55,079 bases of DNA from the NCBI GenBank assembly GCA_020054815.1, contig JAIHAN010000003.1:1-55079 (forward strand), given 5' to 3'. Below are positions 19,414-27,112 of the stretch, piece by piece. Both the position numbers and the translations under genes were made by a program. How positions within the stretch are numbered: the first letter of the stretch is position 1; every line of letters starts with the position of its first letter. Below the pieces are notes generated by a model. That model did not search any database and had not been told where the DNA came from. It saw only the letters and a list, made by a program, of their open reading frames with translations. This stretch comes from Peptococcaceae bacterium. GTDB taxonomy: Bacteria > Bacillota > Peptococcia > DRI-13.

Positions 19414-20079
19414 GTGTCTGAGATTTTGTGGCCCAATCTGGTTAAATTTATTCAGGATATGGTTCCGGAAAGGTCAGGCTTACTGAAAGAGCTGGAAATG
19501 GAATGCCAGGCGGAGCATATCCCCATGATTCAGCCTCAGGTTGGGCAGTTTCTTTTGCTCCTATTATCTATCCACAAGCCGGTGCGCATTTTAGAGATTG
19601 GCACAGCTATCGGCTATTCTACACTATGGTTTACCCAGGCCCTGCAAGATACAAGGGGTCACATCACCACCATTGAATTGGATAAGGATAGGTATGAGCG
19701 AGCCTGTGCCAATTTCCTGAGGGCGGGAGTCGCCGGCAGAATTACTCCGCTCTTGGGAGATGCCAATGAACTATTACCAACTTTAAAGGGGCCCTATGAT
19801 TTTATCTTCATCGATGCGGCCAAGGGGCAGTATGGGGAGTTTTTCGCCAAAGCCTGGGCTCTTCTCGCACCCGCTGGAGTAATTGTCATGGACAATATCT
19901 TTTTAAATGGCTGGGTTATCGACATGACCTGGCCCCATCGCCGGAAAAAAACCATGGTGGTAAGAGTCAGGGACCTTTTAGAGAACATTACCTCCCATCC
20001 GGATTTGTTAACCTCCCTGATCCCCTTGGGGGATGGGCTTTCTGTATCCATAAGGAGAAATGCACATGAAAAAAGTTGA
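19414..20079 (+). CDS. trmR: tRNA 5-hydroxyuridine methyltransferase (YrrM/TrmR)
   Basis: SAM-dependent class I O-methyltransferase of 221 aa. ILEIGTAIGYSTLW is the SAM loop and DFIFIDAAKGQY carries the metal-binding Asp of this COMT-like family. In B. subtilis TrmR methylates ho5U34 to mo5U34. GTG start 19414 after GCGAGGTG. It overlaps the following U32 peptidase-like gene, which supplies the hydroxylated substrate, so the two form a modification module. Confidence 0.92.
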   Translation: MSEILWPNLVKFIQDMVPERSGLLKELEMECQAEHIPMIQPQVGQFLLLLLSIHKPVRILEIGTAIGYSTLWFTQALQDTRGHITTIELDKDRYERACANFLRAGVAGRITPLLGDANELLPTLKGPYDFIFIDAAKGQYGEFFAKAWALLAPAGVIVMDNIFLNGWVIDMTWPHRRKKTMVVRVRDLLENITSHPDLLTSLIPLGDGLSVSIRRNAHEKS

Positions 20080-21313
20080 GCTTTTGGCTCCTGCCGGTAA
20101 TTTGGAAAAATTAAAGATGGCCGTCCATTACGGCGCAGATGCTGTATATTTGGGTGGCAAAAAATTTGGCCTCCGGGCGGCGGCGGGAAATTTTACAACA
20201 GAAGAAATGATAGAGGGGGTAAAGTTTGCCCACGAGCGACATGCAAAAGTTTACGTTACAGTGAATATCTTTGCCCATAATGATGATTTGCACGGGCTAA
20301 AGGAGTATTTGCAAGAACTGGAGAGTTTGGGGGCAGACGGCATTATCCTCTCTGATCCCGGAATCTTTTCTATTACCCAGGAAATAATTACCAAAATGGA
20401 GATCCATCTTAGCACCCAGGCCAATACTACCAACTGGGCAAGTTGCAAGTTCTGGGAGAAACAAGGTATTAAACGCATTGTTTTGGCCCGGGAACTTTCC
20501 TTGAAGGAAATAAAAGAAATCAGGGAGAGGACAGATGCTGAATTAGAAGTTTTTGTCCACGGGGCTATGTGCATGTCTTATTCGGGCCGCTGTCTTCTCA
20601 GTAATTACATGGCCGACCGGGATGCCAACCGGGGAGAGTGTGCCCAGCCCTGCCGTTGGAACTATGCTCTGGTAGAAGAAAAACGCCCCGGCATTTACTA
20701 CCCTATTGAAGAGGATGAGCGGGGTTCTTATATTTTTAATTCCCAGGACCTTTGCCTTATCCAGTACCTGCCGGAATTAATTGAAGCCGGGGTGGACAGC
20801 CTTAAAATCGAAGGCCGGATGAAAAGCAGTCATTATGTGGCAACAGTGGTTTATGCCTACCGTAAGGCCCTTGATAGCTATTATCAAGACCCGGTGAATT
20901 ACACTTTTAACCCTAAATGGTATGAGGAAATCTTAAAGGTAAGCCACAGGGATTATACGACAGGGTTTTTGTTTGGTAAACCCACGGCCCAGGCTCATAA
21001 TTACGGGACCTCTTCCTATCTTCGTTATTATGATTTTGTAGGACTGGTCTTAGATTACGATCCCGTGAGCCGTTGGGCTACGGTAGAGCAGCGCAATAAT
21101 TTCCGGGTAGGAGACAAACTGGAGTTTATCGGTCCCAAAACGGATTTATTCCAGGAATTACTCACTGCCATGACCGATGAGACAGGAACACCCATTGAGG
21201 TGGCGCCCCATCCCCAGCAAATCGTGAAAATCCCTGTTTCCCAAAGGGTTAAACCCTGGGATTTAATAAGGCGGGCAAAGCATGAGGAACAGAATTTGCT
21301 TAAAGATTCCTAA
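20066..21313 (+). CDS. trhP: U32-family tRNA hydroxylation protein
   Basis: Member of the peptidase U32 family of the TrhP/YrrO type, required for 5-hydroxyuridine at U34; despite the family name it acts on tRNA. 415 aa. The signature VFVHGAMCMSYSGRC (near residue 166) and later cysteines (GECAQPCRW) fit a 4Fe-4S site. ATG 20066 is 8 bases after AGGAG and overlaps trmR by 14 bases, indicating coupling; ATG 20060 is too close to the ribosome site. B. subtilis has two such genes (yrrN and yrrO); only one is present here. Confidence 0.93.
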   Translation: MKKVELLAPAGNLEKLKMAVHYGADAVYLGGKKFGLRAAAGNFTTEEMIEGVKFAHERHAKVYVTVNIFAHNDDLHGLKEYLQELESLGADGIILSDPGIFSITQEIITKMEIHLSTQANTTNWASCKFWEKQGIKRIVLARELSLKEIKEIRERTDAELEVFVHGAMCMSYSGRCLLSNYMADRDANRGECAQPCRWNYALVEEKRPGIYYPIEEDERGSYIFNSQDLCLIQYLPELIEAGVDSLKIEGRMKSSHYVATVVYAYRKALDSYYQDPVNYTFNPKWYEEILKVSHRDYTTGFLFGKPTAQAHNYGTSSYLRYYDFVGLVLDYDPVSRWATVEQRNNFRVGDKLEFIGPKTDLFQELLTAMTDETGTPIEVAPHPQQIVKIPVSQRVKPWDLIRRAKHEEQNLLKDS

Positions 21314-21488
21314 AAAAGAGATAACCTACTTAACGAAAATCATGGAAGGATATGATAACCTGGGGGTAGTGTCTACCATTGACCCCAAAGAGGGGTTGGT
21401 CATGATCCATATTACACCGGATACCAGGGATACGGTCAGGGAGATCCTGCACCATCTCCCCTTTGTCACGGATATTAATGAAGATTAG
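21282..21488 (+). CDS. DUF4911 protein
   Basis: 68-aa protein overlapping trhP by 32 bases. It has a beta-alpha-beta look (LVMIHITPDTRDTVREILHHL) and matches my memory of DUF4911, a small family that follows U32 peptidase genes in Clostridia. Function unknown; context suggests a part in ho5U/mo5U tRNA modification or its regulation. Start ATG 21282. Confidence 0.75.
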   Translation: MRNRICLKIPKKEITYLTKIMEGYDNLGVVSTIDPKEGLVMIHITPDTRDTVREILHHLPFVTDINED

Positions 21489-21512
21489 CTTGCTTAAGCT
21501 AATCTTTTATTT
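21483..21512 (+). terminator. Intrinsic terminator of the trmR operon
   Basis: GATTAGCTT-GCTT-AAGCTAATC hairpin followed by a T-rich run. Confidence 0.88.
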
Positions 21513-21567
21513 TTTTCTTGTCTAAAAACATCACGCCCTGGCAAGGCTAAGTGCTGGGAGGATGTAT

Positions 21568-23298
21568 ATGCAAAAAAGGATTATCAGCATCTTAGGTTTA
21601 TTTACTGTCTTACTATTTTTACTGGCAGCGCGCACTGCATATTTACAGCTCTGGGACGGGCCCAACAGCGGGCAAACTCTGGCCCAGAAAGCCGTTAAAT
21701 ACCGCTCTCAAGCCATTCCCGGTGAGGAATATTACCGGGGAGAAATTCTGGACCGAAACCTGCAGTCTTTAACGGACAGCGGGATCAGACCCACATTAGT
21801 CGCCTTTCCCGCCAGTATTAAAAATGTAAAAGAAACTGCCGCGGAACTGGAAAAGCTCATTGGCCTGGAGGCTGAATATACGGAAACAACCCTGAAAAAA
21901 GGACAAGAATCCCAGGGATACCGGACGCCCCTGATCCTAAAGGCTAATTTGGATACGGTCCAGGTTGAAATTTTGACAACCAGGAAACTTCCGGGGATTG
22001 CCGTTCTTCCCATCAAAACAAGGTATGGGCCTAAGGCTGTGGCCAACCACCTGATAGGTCACCTGAACAGTATCAGTGAAAAACAGTGGAAAAAATTTTC
22101 GGAGCAAAAAAGGACGGCGGAAACCAATCCCCGGATCCCCACTGCTTACAAGATTACGGACAAGATGGGCGTGGCCGGACTGGAAGCCAAGTTTGAAGAT
22201 GTCTTAAAAGGTTCCCGTCCGGAAAGCAGGATTATCGGTATTGCCGACGCCAATGGCCAGCTTTTGCAGGGCTTGGGTTATAAAATACAACATGACCGGG
22301 CCGACGCCTGGCGCAATCATCTGGTCTTAACCCTGGACCGCAGGTATCAGGAAATAGTGGAAAAGGTTATGGACGAGCACATTGGGAGAGGCGCCGTTGT
22401 TGTTCTGGATATACCCACGGGAGACGTGTTGGCCATAGCCAGTCGTCCTAACTTTAATCAAAACGAGGTAGGTAAATACCTCACGGGATTTGATGAATTG
22501 ATTGACCGTACCCAAAGGGTTGCTTTTTTCCCCGGGTCAGTCTTTAAGATGGTAGTCGCTGCCGGAGTTCTGGAAGAACATTTACTTCAACCGGAAGAAA
22601 CCTTTACCTGTACCGGTACGTATACTTTTCCTGATGGTACGGAAATTAAATGTTTGCGGGAACATGGCCAGGTTACTTTTTACGATGCCGTCAGCAAATC
22701 TTGTAATACGACTTTTGTGCAACTGGGCCTTAGACTGGGCAACAGTAAATTAACCGAATATGCTGTAAAACTGGGTTTTACGGTAAATATCAACAGTAAA
22801 TCTCCACCGGCCAAACTGGGCAATACATCCATTGGGCAGCAGGGGGTTTTGGTAAGCCCGCTGCAAATCGCCAATCTCTATGCTACACTTGCCCGTAACG
22901 GTGCTTACATAACACCCCGCATTGTAGCCGAGATTAGAAATCATCAGGGTGATGTGATCCAGGAATTTCCTAATAAACCACCTGTTCAGGTCATAAGTAA
23001 CGATACTTGCAATATCCTGAAAAAGGCCCTTGTTTTGACGGCGCAATCAGGTTCAGGCAAACAGGCCTGGGTAGAAGAAAAGGGAACGGGGGGAAAAACC
23101 GGTACGGCCCAGGCCAATGATAAGGATAAGGTAATCGCCTGGTTTGCCGGTTTTACGCCCATCGAGAATCCCCGCCTGGCTATTGCCGTCATGATTGAAG
23201 AAAACGAGGGAGGACACAATTCAGGTTTAAGGGGGGGCGATAATGCTGCACCCGTGTTTAAGAAAATAGCGGAAGAGATTTTTAAAATTGATAATTAA
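21568..23298 (+). CDS. Class B penicillin-binding protein (PbpI/PBP2-like transpeptidase)
   Basis: Peptidoglycan DD-transpeptidase of 576 aa with one N-terminal membrane anchor (residues 5-25), a dimerisation domain, and the penicillin-binding domain: Ser324-VF-Lys327 (PGSVFK), SCN in SKSCNTT, and KTG at Lys510. ATG 21568 follows GGGAGG by 6 bases; ATG 21562 abuts it. Position downstream of the yrrO-like gene parallels B. subtilis yrrR (pbpI), but the lineage has diverged and sporulation-specific use is only possible. Confidence 0.93.
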   Translation: MQKRIISILGLFTVLLFLLAARTAYLQLWDGPNSGQTLAQKAVKYRSQAIPGEEYYRGEILDRNLQSLTDSGIRPTLVAFPASIKNVKETAAELEKLIGLEAEYTETTLKKGQESQGYRTPLILKANLDTVQVEILTTRKLPGIAVLPIKTRYGPKAVANHLIGHLNSISEKQWKKFSEQKRTAETNPRIPTAYKITDKMGVAGLEAKFEDVLKGSRPESRIIGIADANGQLLQGLGYKIQHDRADAWRNHLVLTLDRRYQEIVEKVMDEHIGRGAVVVLDIPTGDVLAIASRPNFNQNEVGKYLTGFDELIDRTQRVAFFPGSVFKMVVAAGVLEEHLLQPEETFTCTGTYTFPDGTEIKCLREHGQVTFYDAVSKSCNTTFVQLGLRLGNSKLTEYAVKLGFTVNINSKSPPAKLGNTSIGQQGVLVSPLQIANLYATLARNGAYITPRIVAEIRNHQGDVIQEFPNKPPVQVISNDTCNILKKALVLTAQSGSGKQAWVEEKGTGGKTGTAQANDKDKVIAWFAGFTPIENPRLAIAVMIEENEGGHNSGLRGGDNAAPVFKKIAEEIFKIDN

Positions 23299-23303
23299 TT
23301 TCA

Positions 23304-23325
23304 GCCAGGCTGCGGCCTGGCTTTT
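23304..23325 (+). terminator. Intrinsic terminator after the PBP gene
   Basis: AGCCAGGC-TGCG-GCCTGGCT hairpin followed by TTTTC. Confidence 0.85.
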
Positions 23326-23370
23326 CTGCCAATAATTCATTAAATCGAAGCTGGGAAAGGATAGTATGAG

Positions 23371-23400
23371 TTGACATAAAATTAAAAAATAGTGTACAGT
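23371..23400 (+). promoter_or_regulatory. Promoter of the DMT transporter gene
   Basis: TTGACA (23371-23376), 18 bp, TACAGT (23395-23400). It lies 41 bp before the GTG start. Confidence 0.65.
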
Positions 23401-23441
23401 TTTATTGTTATTTTATTTATAACAGGAGATAAAGTTGAGAC

Positions 23442-24380
23442 GTGTTTAAGAATACCCATTTAGCCACGTATATGTTTTTAATGCTAACGGTAGCCATCTG
23501 GGGTGGTACCTTTGTGGCCGTAAAAATTATTGTTGCCGATGTAGCCCCTCTGGTTGGCGCTTTTCTTCGTTTTTTGCTAGCATCTTTGTGCTTAATTCCG
23601 GTATTAATCTATAAGGAAAAAAGCACTGCCCTTGTTTCCAAAAGAGATTTACCACTGCTCATCCTCCTGGGCTTATCGGGCATTACTTTTTATAACTTCT
23701 TTTTCTTCAACGGGTTGGCTATGACAAGTTCTATTAATGGTGGGTTAATCATCGCTTTTTCCCCTGTTTTAACCACTGTATTGTCACCCTTTATCCTGGG
23801 AGAAAACTTAAGGCTTCGTCAGGTCCTGGGTTTTGTCATCTCCTTAAGCGGGGTAATATTTATTATTTCCAAAGGTTCACTGTCCCTGTTGGCATCTTTG
23901 CATGTGAATAAGGGAGATATTTATATCAGTGCCGGAGCCTTCTGCTGGTCTGTATACTCCATGGGCGGTAAGATTGCTACCAGAAAATACAGTCCTCTGC
24001 TTAGTACAACCTATGCCTGTATGCTGGGGACCTTTTTCTTATTGATAGCGGCGTTCCCTCAGTTACAGAGTTTTTCCCTGCAGCAGTTGACTTATAAAAG
24101 TATGACAGCCCTCATTTTTATGGGTGTGGTTGCTTCCGCCCTGAGTTTCGTCTGGTGGTATGACGGCATCAAAAAAATCGGTGCCAGTAAAGCTGCCATC
24201 TTTCAAAACTTTATCCCGGTTTTTTCTGCCCTCTTTTCTGTGCTTATCTTGGGGGAAAAGTTTAAAATCTATCACTTTTCGGGTGCTGTACTGGTAATCC
24301 TGGGTGTGCTCATCAGTAATCAAAAGAGAAACTGCTTTTTCCGCCTCAGTTCTGTTGTTAAAAATCCCGATCACCTTTGA
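23442..24380 (+). CDS. EamA/DMT-superfamily transporter
   Basis: Inner membrane permease of 312 aa with ten predicted helices in two EamA repeats (WGGTFVAVKIIV near residue 19; second repeat near residue 160). Such proteins export or import metabolites; substrate unknown. The GTG start is 12-13 bases after AGGAGAT, a long spacing. The last 18 or so residues (from KRNCFFRL) are not DMT-like: they are encoded by the antisense of a truncated stress-protein gene, so the protein has an acquired tail. Confidence 0.88.
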   Translation: MFKNTHLATYMFLMLTVAIWGGTFVAVKIIVADVAPLVGAFLRFLLASLCLIPVLIYKEKSTALVSKRDLPLLILLGLSGITFYNFFFFNGLAMTSSINGGLIIAFSPVLTTVLSPFILGENLRLRQVLGFVISLSGVIFIISKGSLSLLASLHVNKGDIYISAGAFCWSVYSMGGKIATRKYSPLLSTTYACMLGTFFLLIAAFPQLQSFSLQQLTYKSMTALIFMGVVASALSFVWWYDGIKKIGASKAAIFQNFIPVFSALFSVLILGEKFKIYHFSGAVLVILGVLISNQKRNCFFRLSSVVKNPDHL

Positions 24381-24386
24381 CACCAT
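24320..24386 (-). pseudogene. 5' fragment of a GSP17M/YflT-type general stress protein gene
   Basis: Read on the minus strand, AAGGAGG (24393-24399) is followed by ATG at 24386 and codons for MVSKVIGIFNNRTEAEKAV, the conserved start of general stress protein 17M-like domains. After about 22 codons the frame becomes the antisense of the DMT gene and the similarity stops. This looks like a gene beheaded by a rearrangement whose breakpoint is near 24320. It lies downstream of the Na/Pi-type transporter on the same strand. Confidence 0.65.
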
Positions 24387-24451
24387 TATAAACCTCCTTG
24401 GTAGTTTTCCTGGTTTATTATGCTGCAGGTGAAAGGGAATAAACTTAAAAG

Positions 24452-25372
24452 TTATTTTTGTTTTTCCGGAATGATAAGGGTGAGGAATTTAGTAAAGGGG
24501 CGAAGAAAGGGCAGCATGAGCAGGGAGGAAATTACATTAAAAAAAGTATGGGTGTTAGCGATCTGGTGAGTCAAGGTTGAACTGATAGCCACCATGGCCT
24601 GGGCAAAAGGAGAAATAAAGGGGTAAAAAAGGATAACACCGAAAAGATTGATAAAAACATGGGCCCAGGCTACTCTTTTGGCCGTAGTATTGGCAGATAA
24701 GCTGGCCAATAAGGCGGTGACGCAGGTACCTACATTAGAACCAAGGATTAATCCTGTTGCCGTAAGAAGAGAAATCTGGCCATTTTTGGCCAGGACCATG
24801 ATTAAACCGGAAAATACACTGCTTGACTGGATTATCCCTGTGACAACCATCCCATAAATAATAGCTGTTAAAGGATGAGACGCGGTACGCAGTATATCCT
24901 GGATAACGGAAAAGGCCTTCGGCGACAGAAAAGATGTACTAATTGTTTTCATTCCTCCAAAAATCAAGGCTAGGCCTAAGATAAGTTTCCCAGCGGTTCT
25001 CCAGCGGTAAAACAGTATAAGGCAACAACCTAACACCCCGAGGGGCAGGGCCAGGTTTTCCACAGGGAAAGCCAGGATTTGGGCGGTAATTGTGGTGCCA
25101 ATATTGGCACCCAGGACGATACCCAAAGCCTGGGACAATTCCAGGATACCGCTGTGCACCAAACCTACTGTGACAACAGATACCGCACTGCTGGATTGTA
25201 AAACAGCGGTCACCACGGTTCCCCAAAATAAGCCTTGCAGAGGGGAAGAGGTATAGCGGCGCAGGGCTTTGGCCGTTGGAACGTTAGCCATTTTATTTAG
25301 GGAAGTGTTTAAAAGGAGGATACCACAGGCAAAAAGCGTTAAACCACTTACAAAGTAAAAAGCTATCAGCAT
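24452..25372 (-). CDS. Na/Pi-cotransporter II-related permease (NptA-like)
   Basis: 306-aa membrane protein with two inverted repeats marked by the paired QSSSA/GANIGTT and QSSSV/GSNVGTC motifs of the Na+-phosphate cotransporter family. It is shorter than members with a C-terminal PhoU domain, which is absent. GAGGTTAAC precedes its ATG. It stands alone apart from the stress-gene fragment downstream. Phosphate is the default substrate, inferred from the family only. Confidence 0.9.
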   Translation of the reverse strand: MLIAFYFVSGLTLFACGILLLNTSLNKMANVPTAKALRRYTSSPLQGLFWGTVVTAVLQSSSAVSVVTVGLVHSGILELSQALGIVLGANIGTTITAQILAFPVENLALPLGVLGCCLILFYRWRTAGKLILGLALIFGGMKTISTSFLSPKAFSVIQDILRTASHPLTAIIYGMVVTGIIQSSSVFSGLIMVLAKNGQISLLTATGLILGSNVGTCVTALLASLSANTTAKRVAWAHVFINLFGVILFYPFISPFAQAMVAISSTLTHQIANTHTFFNVISSLLMLPFLRPFTKFLTLIIPEKQK

Positions 25373-25488
25373 GTTAACCTCAATTTTGTTTAACTAAAAA
25401 GAAAGTATTAGTAGTTTTTATTACCAATGGGAACGTATTATTCTTTTCTTTCAAGGGTAAGCAGAAATCCAAAACATATAAAATATTT

Positions 25489-25532
25489 ATATGAAAAATG
25501 AACAAAAAATATATGAAAAATGAACAAAAAAT
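25489..25532. repeat. Perfect 22-bp tandem duplication
   Basis: Two head-to-tail identical 22-bp units (25489-25510 and 25511-25532), each starting ATATGAAAAATG and containing GAACAAAAAA. They lie about 17 bp before the -35 region of the hdr operon promoter and about 120 bp before its start codon. They may be a recent slippage duplication or two copies of an activator site. Confidence 0.85.
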
Positions 25533-25548
25533 TTGGGAAGGAAATTGT

Positions 25549-25577
25549 TTGTTCGAGGAGAAATTATAAGGTATAAT
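25549..25577 (+). promoter_or_regulatory. Putative promoter of hdrCBA-flxDCBA
   Basis: TATAAT (25572-25577) with a weak -35 TTGTTC (25549-25554), 17-bp spacer. The poor -35 suggests an activator. Confidence 0.55.
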
Positions 25578-25637
25578 AAGTGAAAATTGTTACATTTATG
25601 AGTTGACTCAATGTTAAAAAACCTGGAGGAAGTGAGG

Positions 25638-26216
25638 GTGTTTATGGAGCGGATTAATCTGACACCGGGTTTGGCCCAGGCGAAACCAATCAGAGATTCT
25701 CTGAAAGAACACTGTGGTACTGATGTGGGCCGCTGTTATCAATGTGGTAAATGTACCGCTGGATGCCCAGTGGCTTTTGCCATGGATTATACGCCCCGGG
25801 AAATTGTACGGCTGTTACAATTAGGTTTGAAGGAGGAGGCCCTTAAGTCCAAAACCATCTGGCTGTGCGCCACTTGTGACACATGTTCTACCAGGTGCCC
25901 CAGAGAAGTGGAACCTGCCAAGCTTATGGAAGGCTTGCGCCAGGAGGCCAAAGCCAAAGGTCTTGTGGCTGACAAAAGGCTTGACCTTTTTAATGACCTT
26001 TTCCTGCAGCTTGTAGAAAAATACGGGCGTGTCCATGAAATGGGGTTGATTTTGAAGTTTAATCTCCTTTCGGCCCAACCCCTGAAAGATGCCGGACACG
26101 GACCCGGTATGTTCCTTAAAGGGAAAATCAATCCATTGCCGCATACCATTAAAGATAACGGCGAGGTCAAACAAATCTTTGCCAGGGTGCGTGCCCTAGG
26201 AGGTGAGGGTAAGTGA
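25638..26216 (+). CDS. hdrC: Heterodisulfide reductase subunit C-like iron-sulfur protein
   Basis: Electron-transfer subunit with two [4Fe-4S] clusters bound by CYQCGKCTAGCP and CATCDTCSTRCP. About 192 aa from GTG 25638, which lies 8 bases after GGAGG; ATG 25644 and ATG 25611 are alternatives. It passes electrons from HdrA to the catalytic HdrB. It heads a seven-gene operon with overlapping or nearly touching genes (hdrC-hdrB overlap by 4 bases). In a bacterium without coenzyme M/B the disulfide substrate is unknown; in Desulfovibrio DsrC has been proposed. Confidence 0.92.
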   Translation: MFMERINLTPGLAQAKPIRDSLKEHCGTDVGRCYQCGKCTAGCPVAFAMDYTPREIVRLLQLGLKEEALKSKTIWLCATCDTCSTRCPREVEPAKLMEGLRQEAKAKGLVADKRLDLFNDLFLQLVEKYGRVHEMGLILKFNLLSAQPLKDAGHGPGMFLKGKINPLPHTIKDNGEVKQIFARVRALGGEGK

Positions 26217-27112
26217 AATTAGCCTATTATCCCGGCTGTTCCTTAAGTACCACAGGAATTGAATATAATATGTCCACCCTTGCAGTAGCCAGGACCCTGG
26301 GGCTGGATTTATGGGAAATACCCGAGTGGAACTGTTGTGGAGCCTCTTCTGCCCATTTGACCAATCATCTTTTGGCCCTGGCCCTGCCTGCCAGGAATCT
26401 GGCCATTGCGGAGGAGGCAGGACTCGATGTGGCTGTTCCCTGTGCAGCCTGTTTTGCTCGCTTTAAAGCAACGGAGGCTGCGGTAAAGGATTCCGCGGAG
26501 ACCCGTGCTACCATTGAGGAAGTGATCGGGAGAAAGTATGAAGCCAAATACACTGTAAAATCTCTCCTTGATGTCTTTGTTAATACCGTAGGCCTTTCCC
26601 AAATTAAAACCCTGGTCAATAGACCTTTGGAAGGTTTGAAAGTGGCTCCCTATTACGGCTGTTTACTGGTCCGTCCCCATAAGATCACCCAGTTTGATGA
26701 CCCGGAAGATCCTGTCACCATTGACCAAATAATGTCGGCTATTGGCGCAGAGCCGGTCTACTGGGGCTATAAGACAGAGTGCTGCGGCGCTGCCCATCCT
26801 ACAGTTGTACCGGAAGTGGGCTTGAAAATGCTGAAGAGTATCTACCAGGGGGCCAGGGACGCCGGCGCCGACTGTATTGTTACTGCTTGTCCCCTCTGTC
26901 TCACCAATCTGGATATGAGACAGAAAGAAGTAGGGGAGCAGAACAATACCCAGTACAATCTGCCTGTCTTTTACTTTACCGAACTGGTAGGCCTGGCCTT
27001 AGGCCATGATCCCCATACCCTGGGTATTGATAAACATTTTGTGGATGCCTTGGCTTTCTTAAAGAATAAGGGGTTTTTGAATCCTGTTCAAAACAGGAGG
27101 GATAGTGAATGA
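26213..27112 (+). CDS. hdrB: Heterodisulfide reductase subunit B-like
   Basis: Catalytic-type subunit of 299 aa with two CCG domains that bind noncubane 4Fe-4S clusters in methanogen HdrB: YYPGC/NCCG/CAAC in the first half and YYGC/ECCG/CPLC in the second. GTG start overlaps the hdrC stop (GTGA). All cysteines needed for both clusters are visible, so disulfide reduction is plausible. Confidence 0.93.
   Translation: MKLAYYPGCSLSTTGIEYNMSTLAVARTLGLDLWEIPEWNCCGASSAHLTNHLLALALPARNLAIAEEAGLDVAVPCAACFARFKATEAAVKDSAETRATIEEVIGRKYEAKYTVKSLLDVFVNTVGLSQIKTLVNRPLEGLKVAPYYGCLLVRPHKITQFDDPEDPVTIDQIMSAIGAEPVYWGYKTECCGAAHPTVVPEVGLKMLKSIYQGARDAGADCIVTACPLCLTNLDMRQKEVGEQNNTQYNLPVFYFTELVGLALGHDPHTLGIDKHFVDALAFLKNKGFLNPVQNRRDSE

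Noticed and set aside
24063-24386. Full 107-codon minus-strand frame over the DMT gene
   Set aside because: Only the first 22 or so codons look like a protein family; the remainder is antisense of the transporter, so it is reported as a gene fragment.
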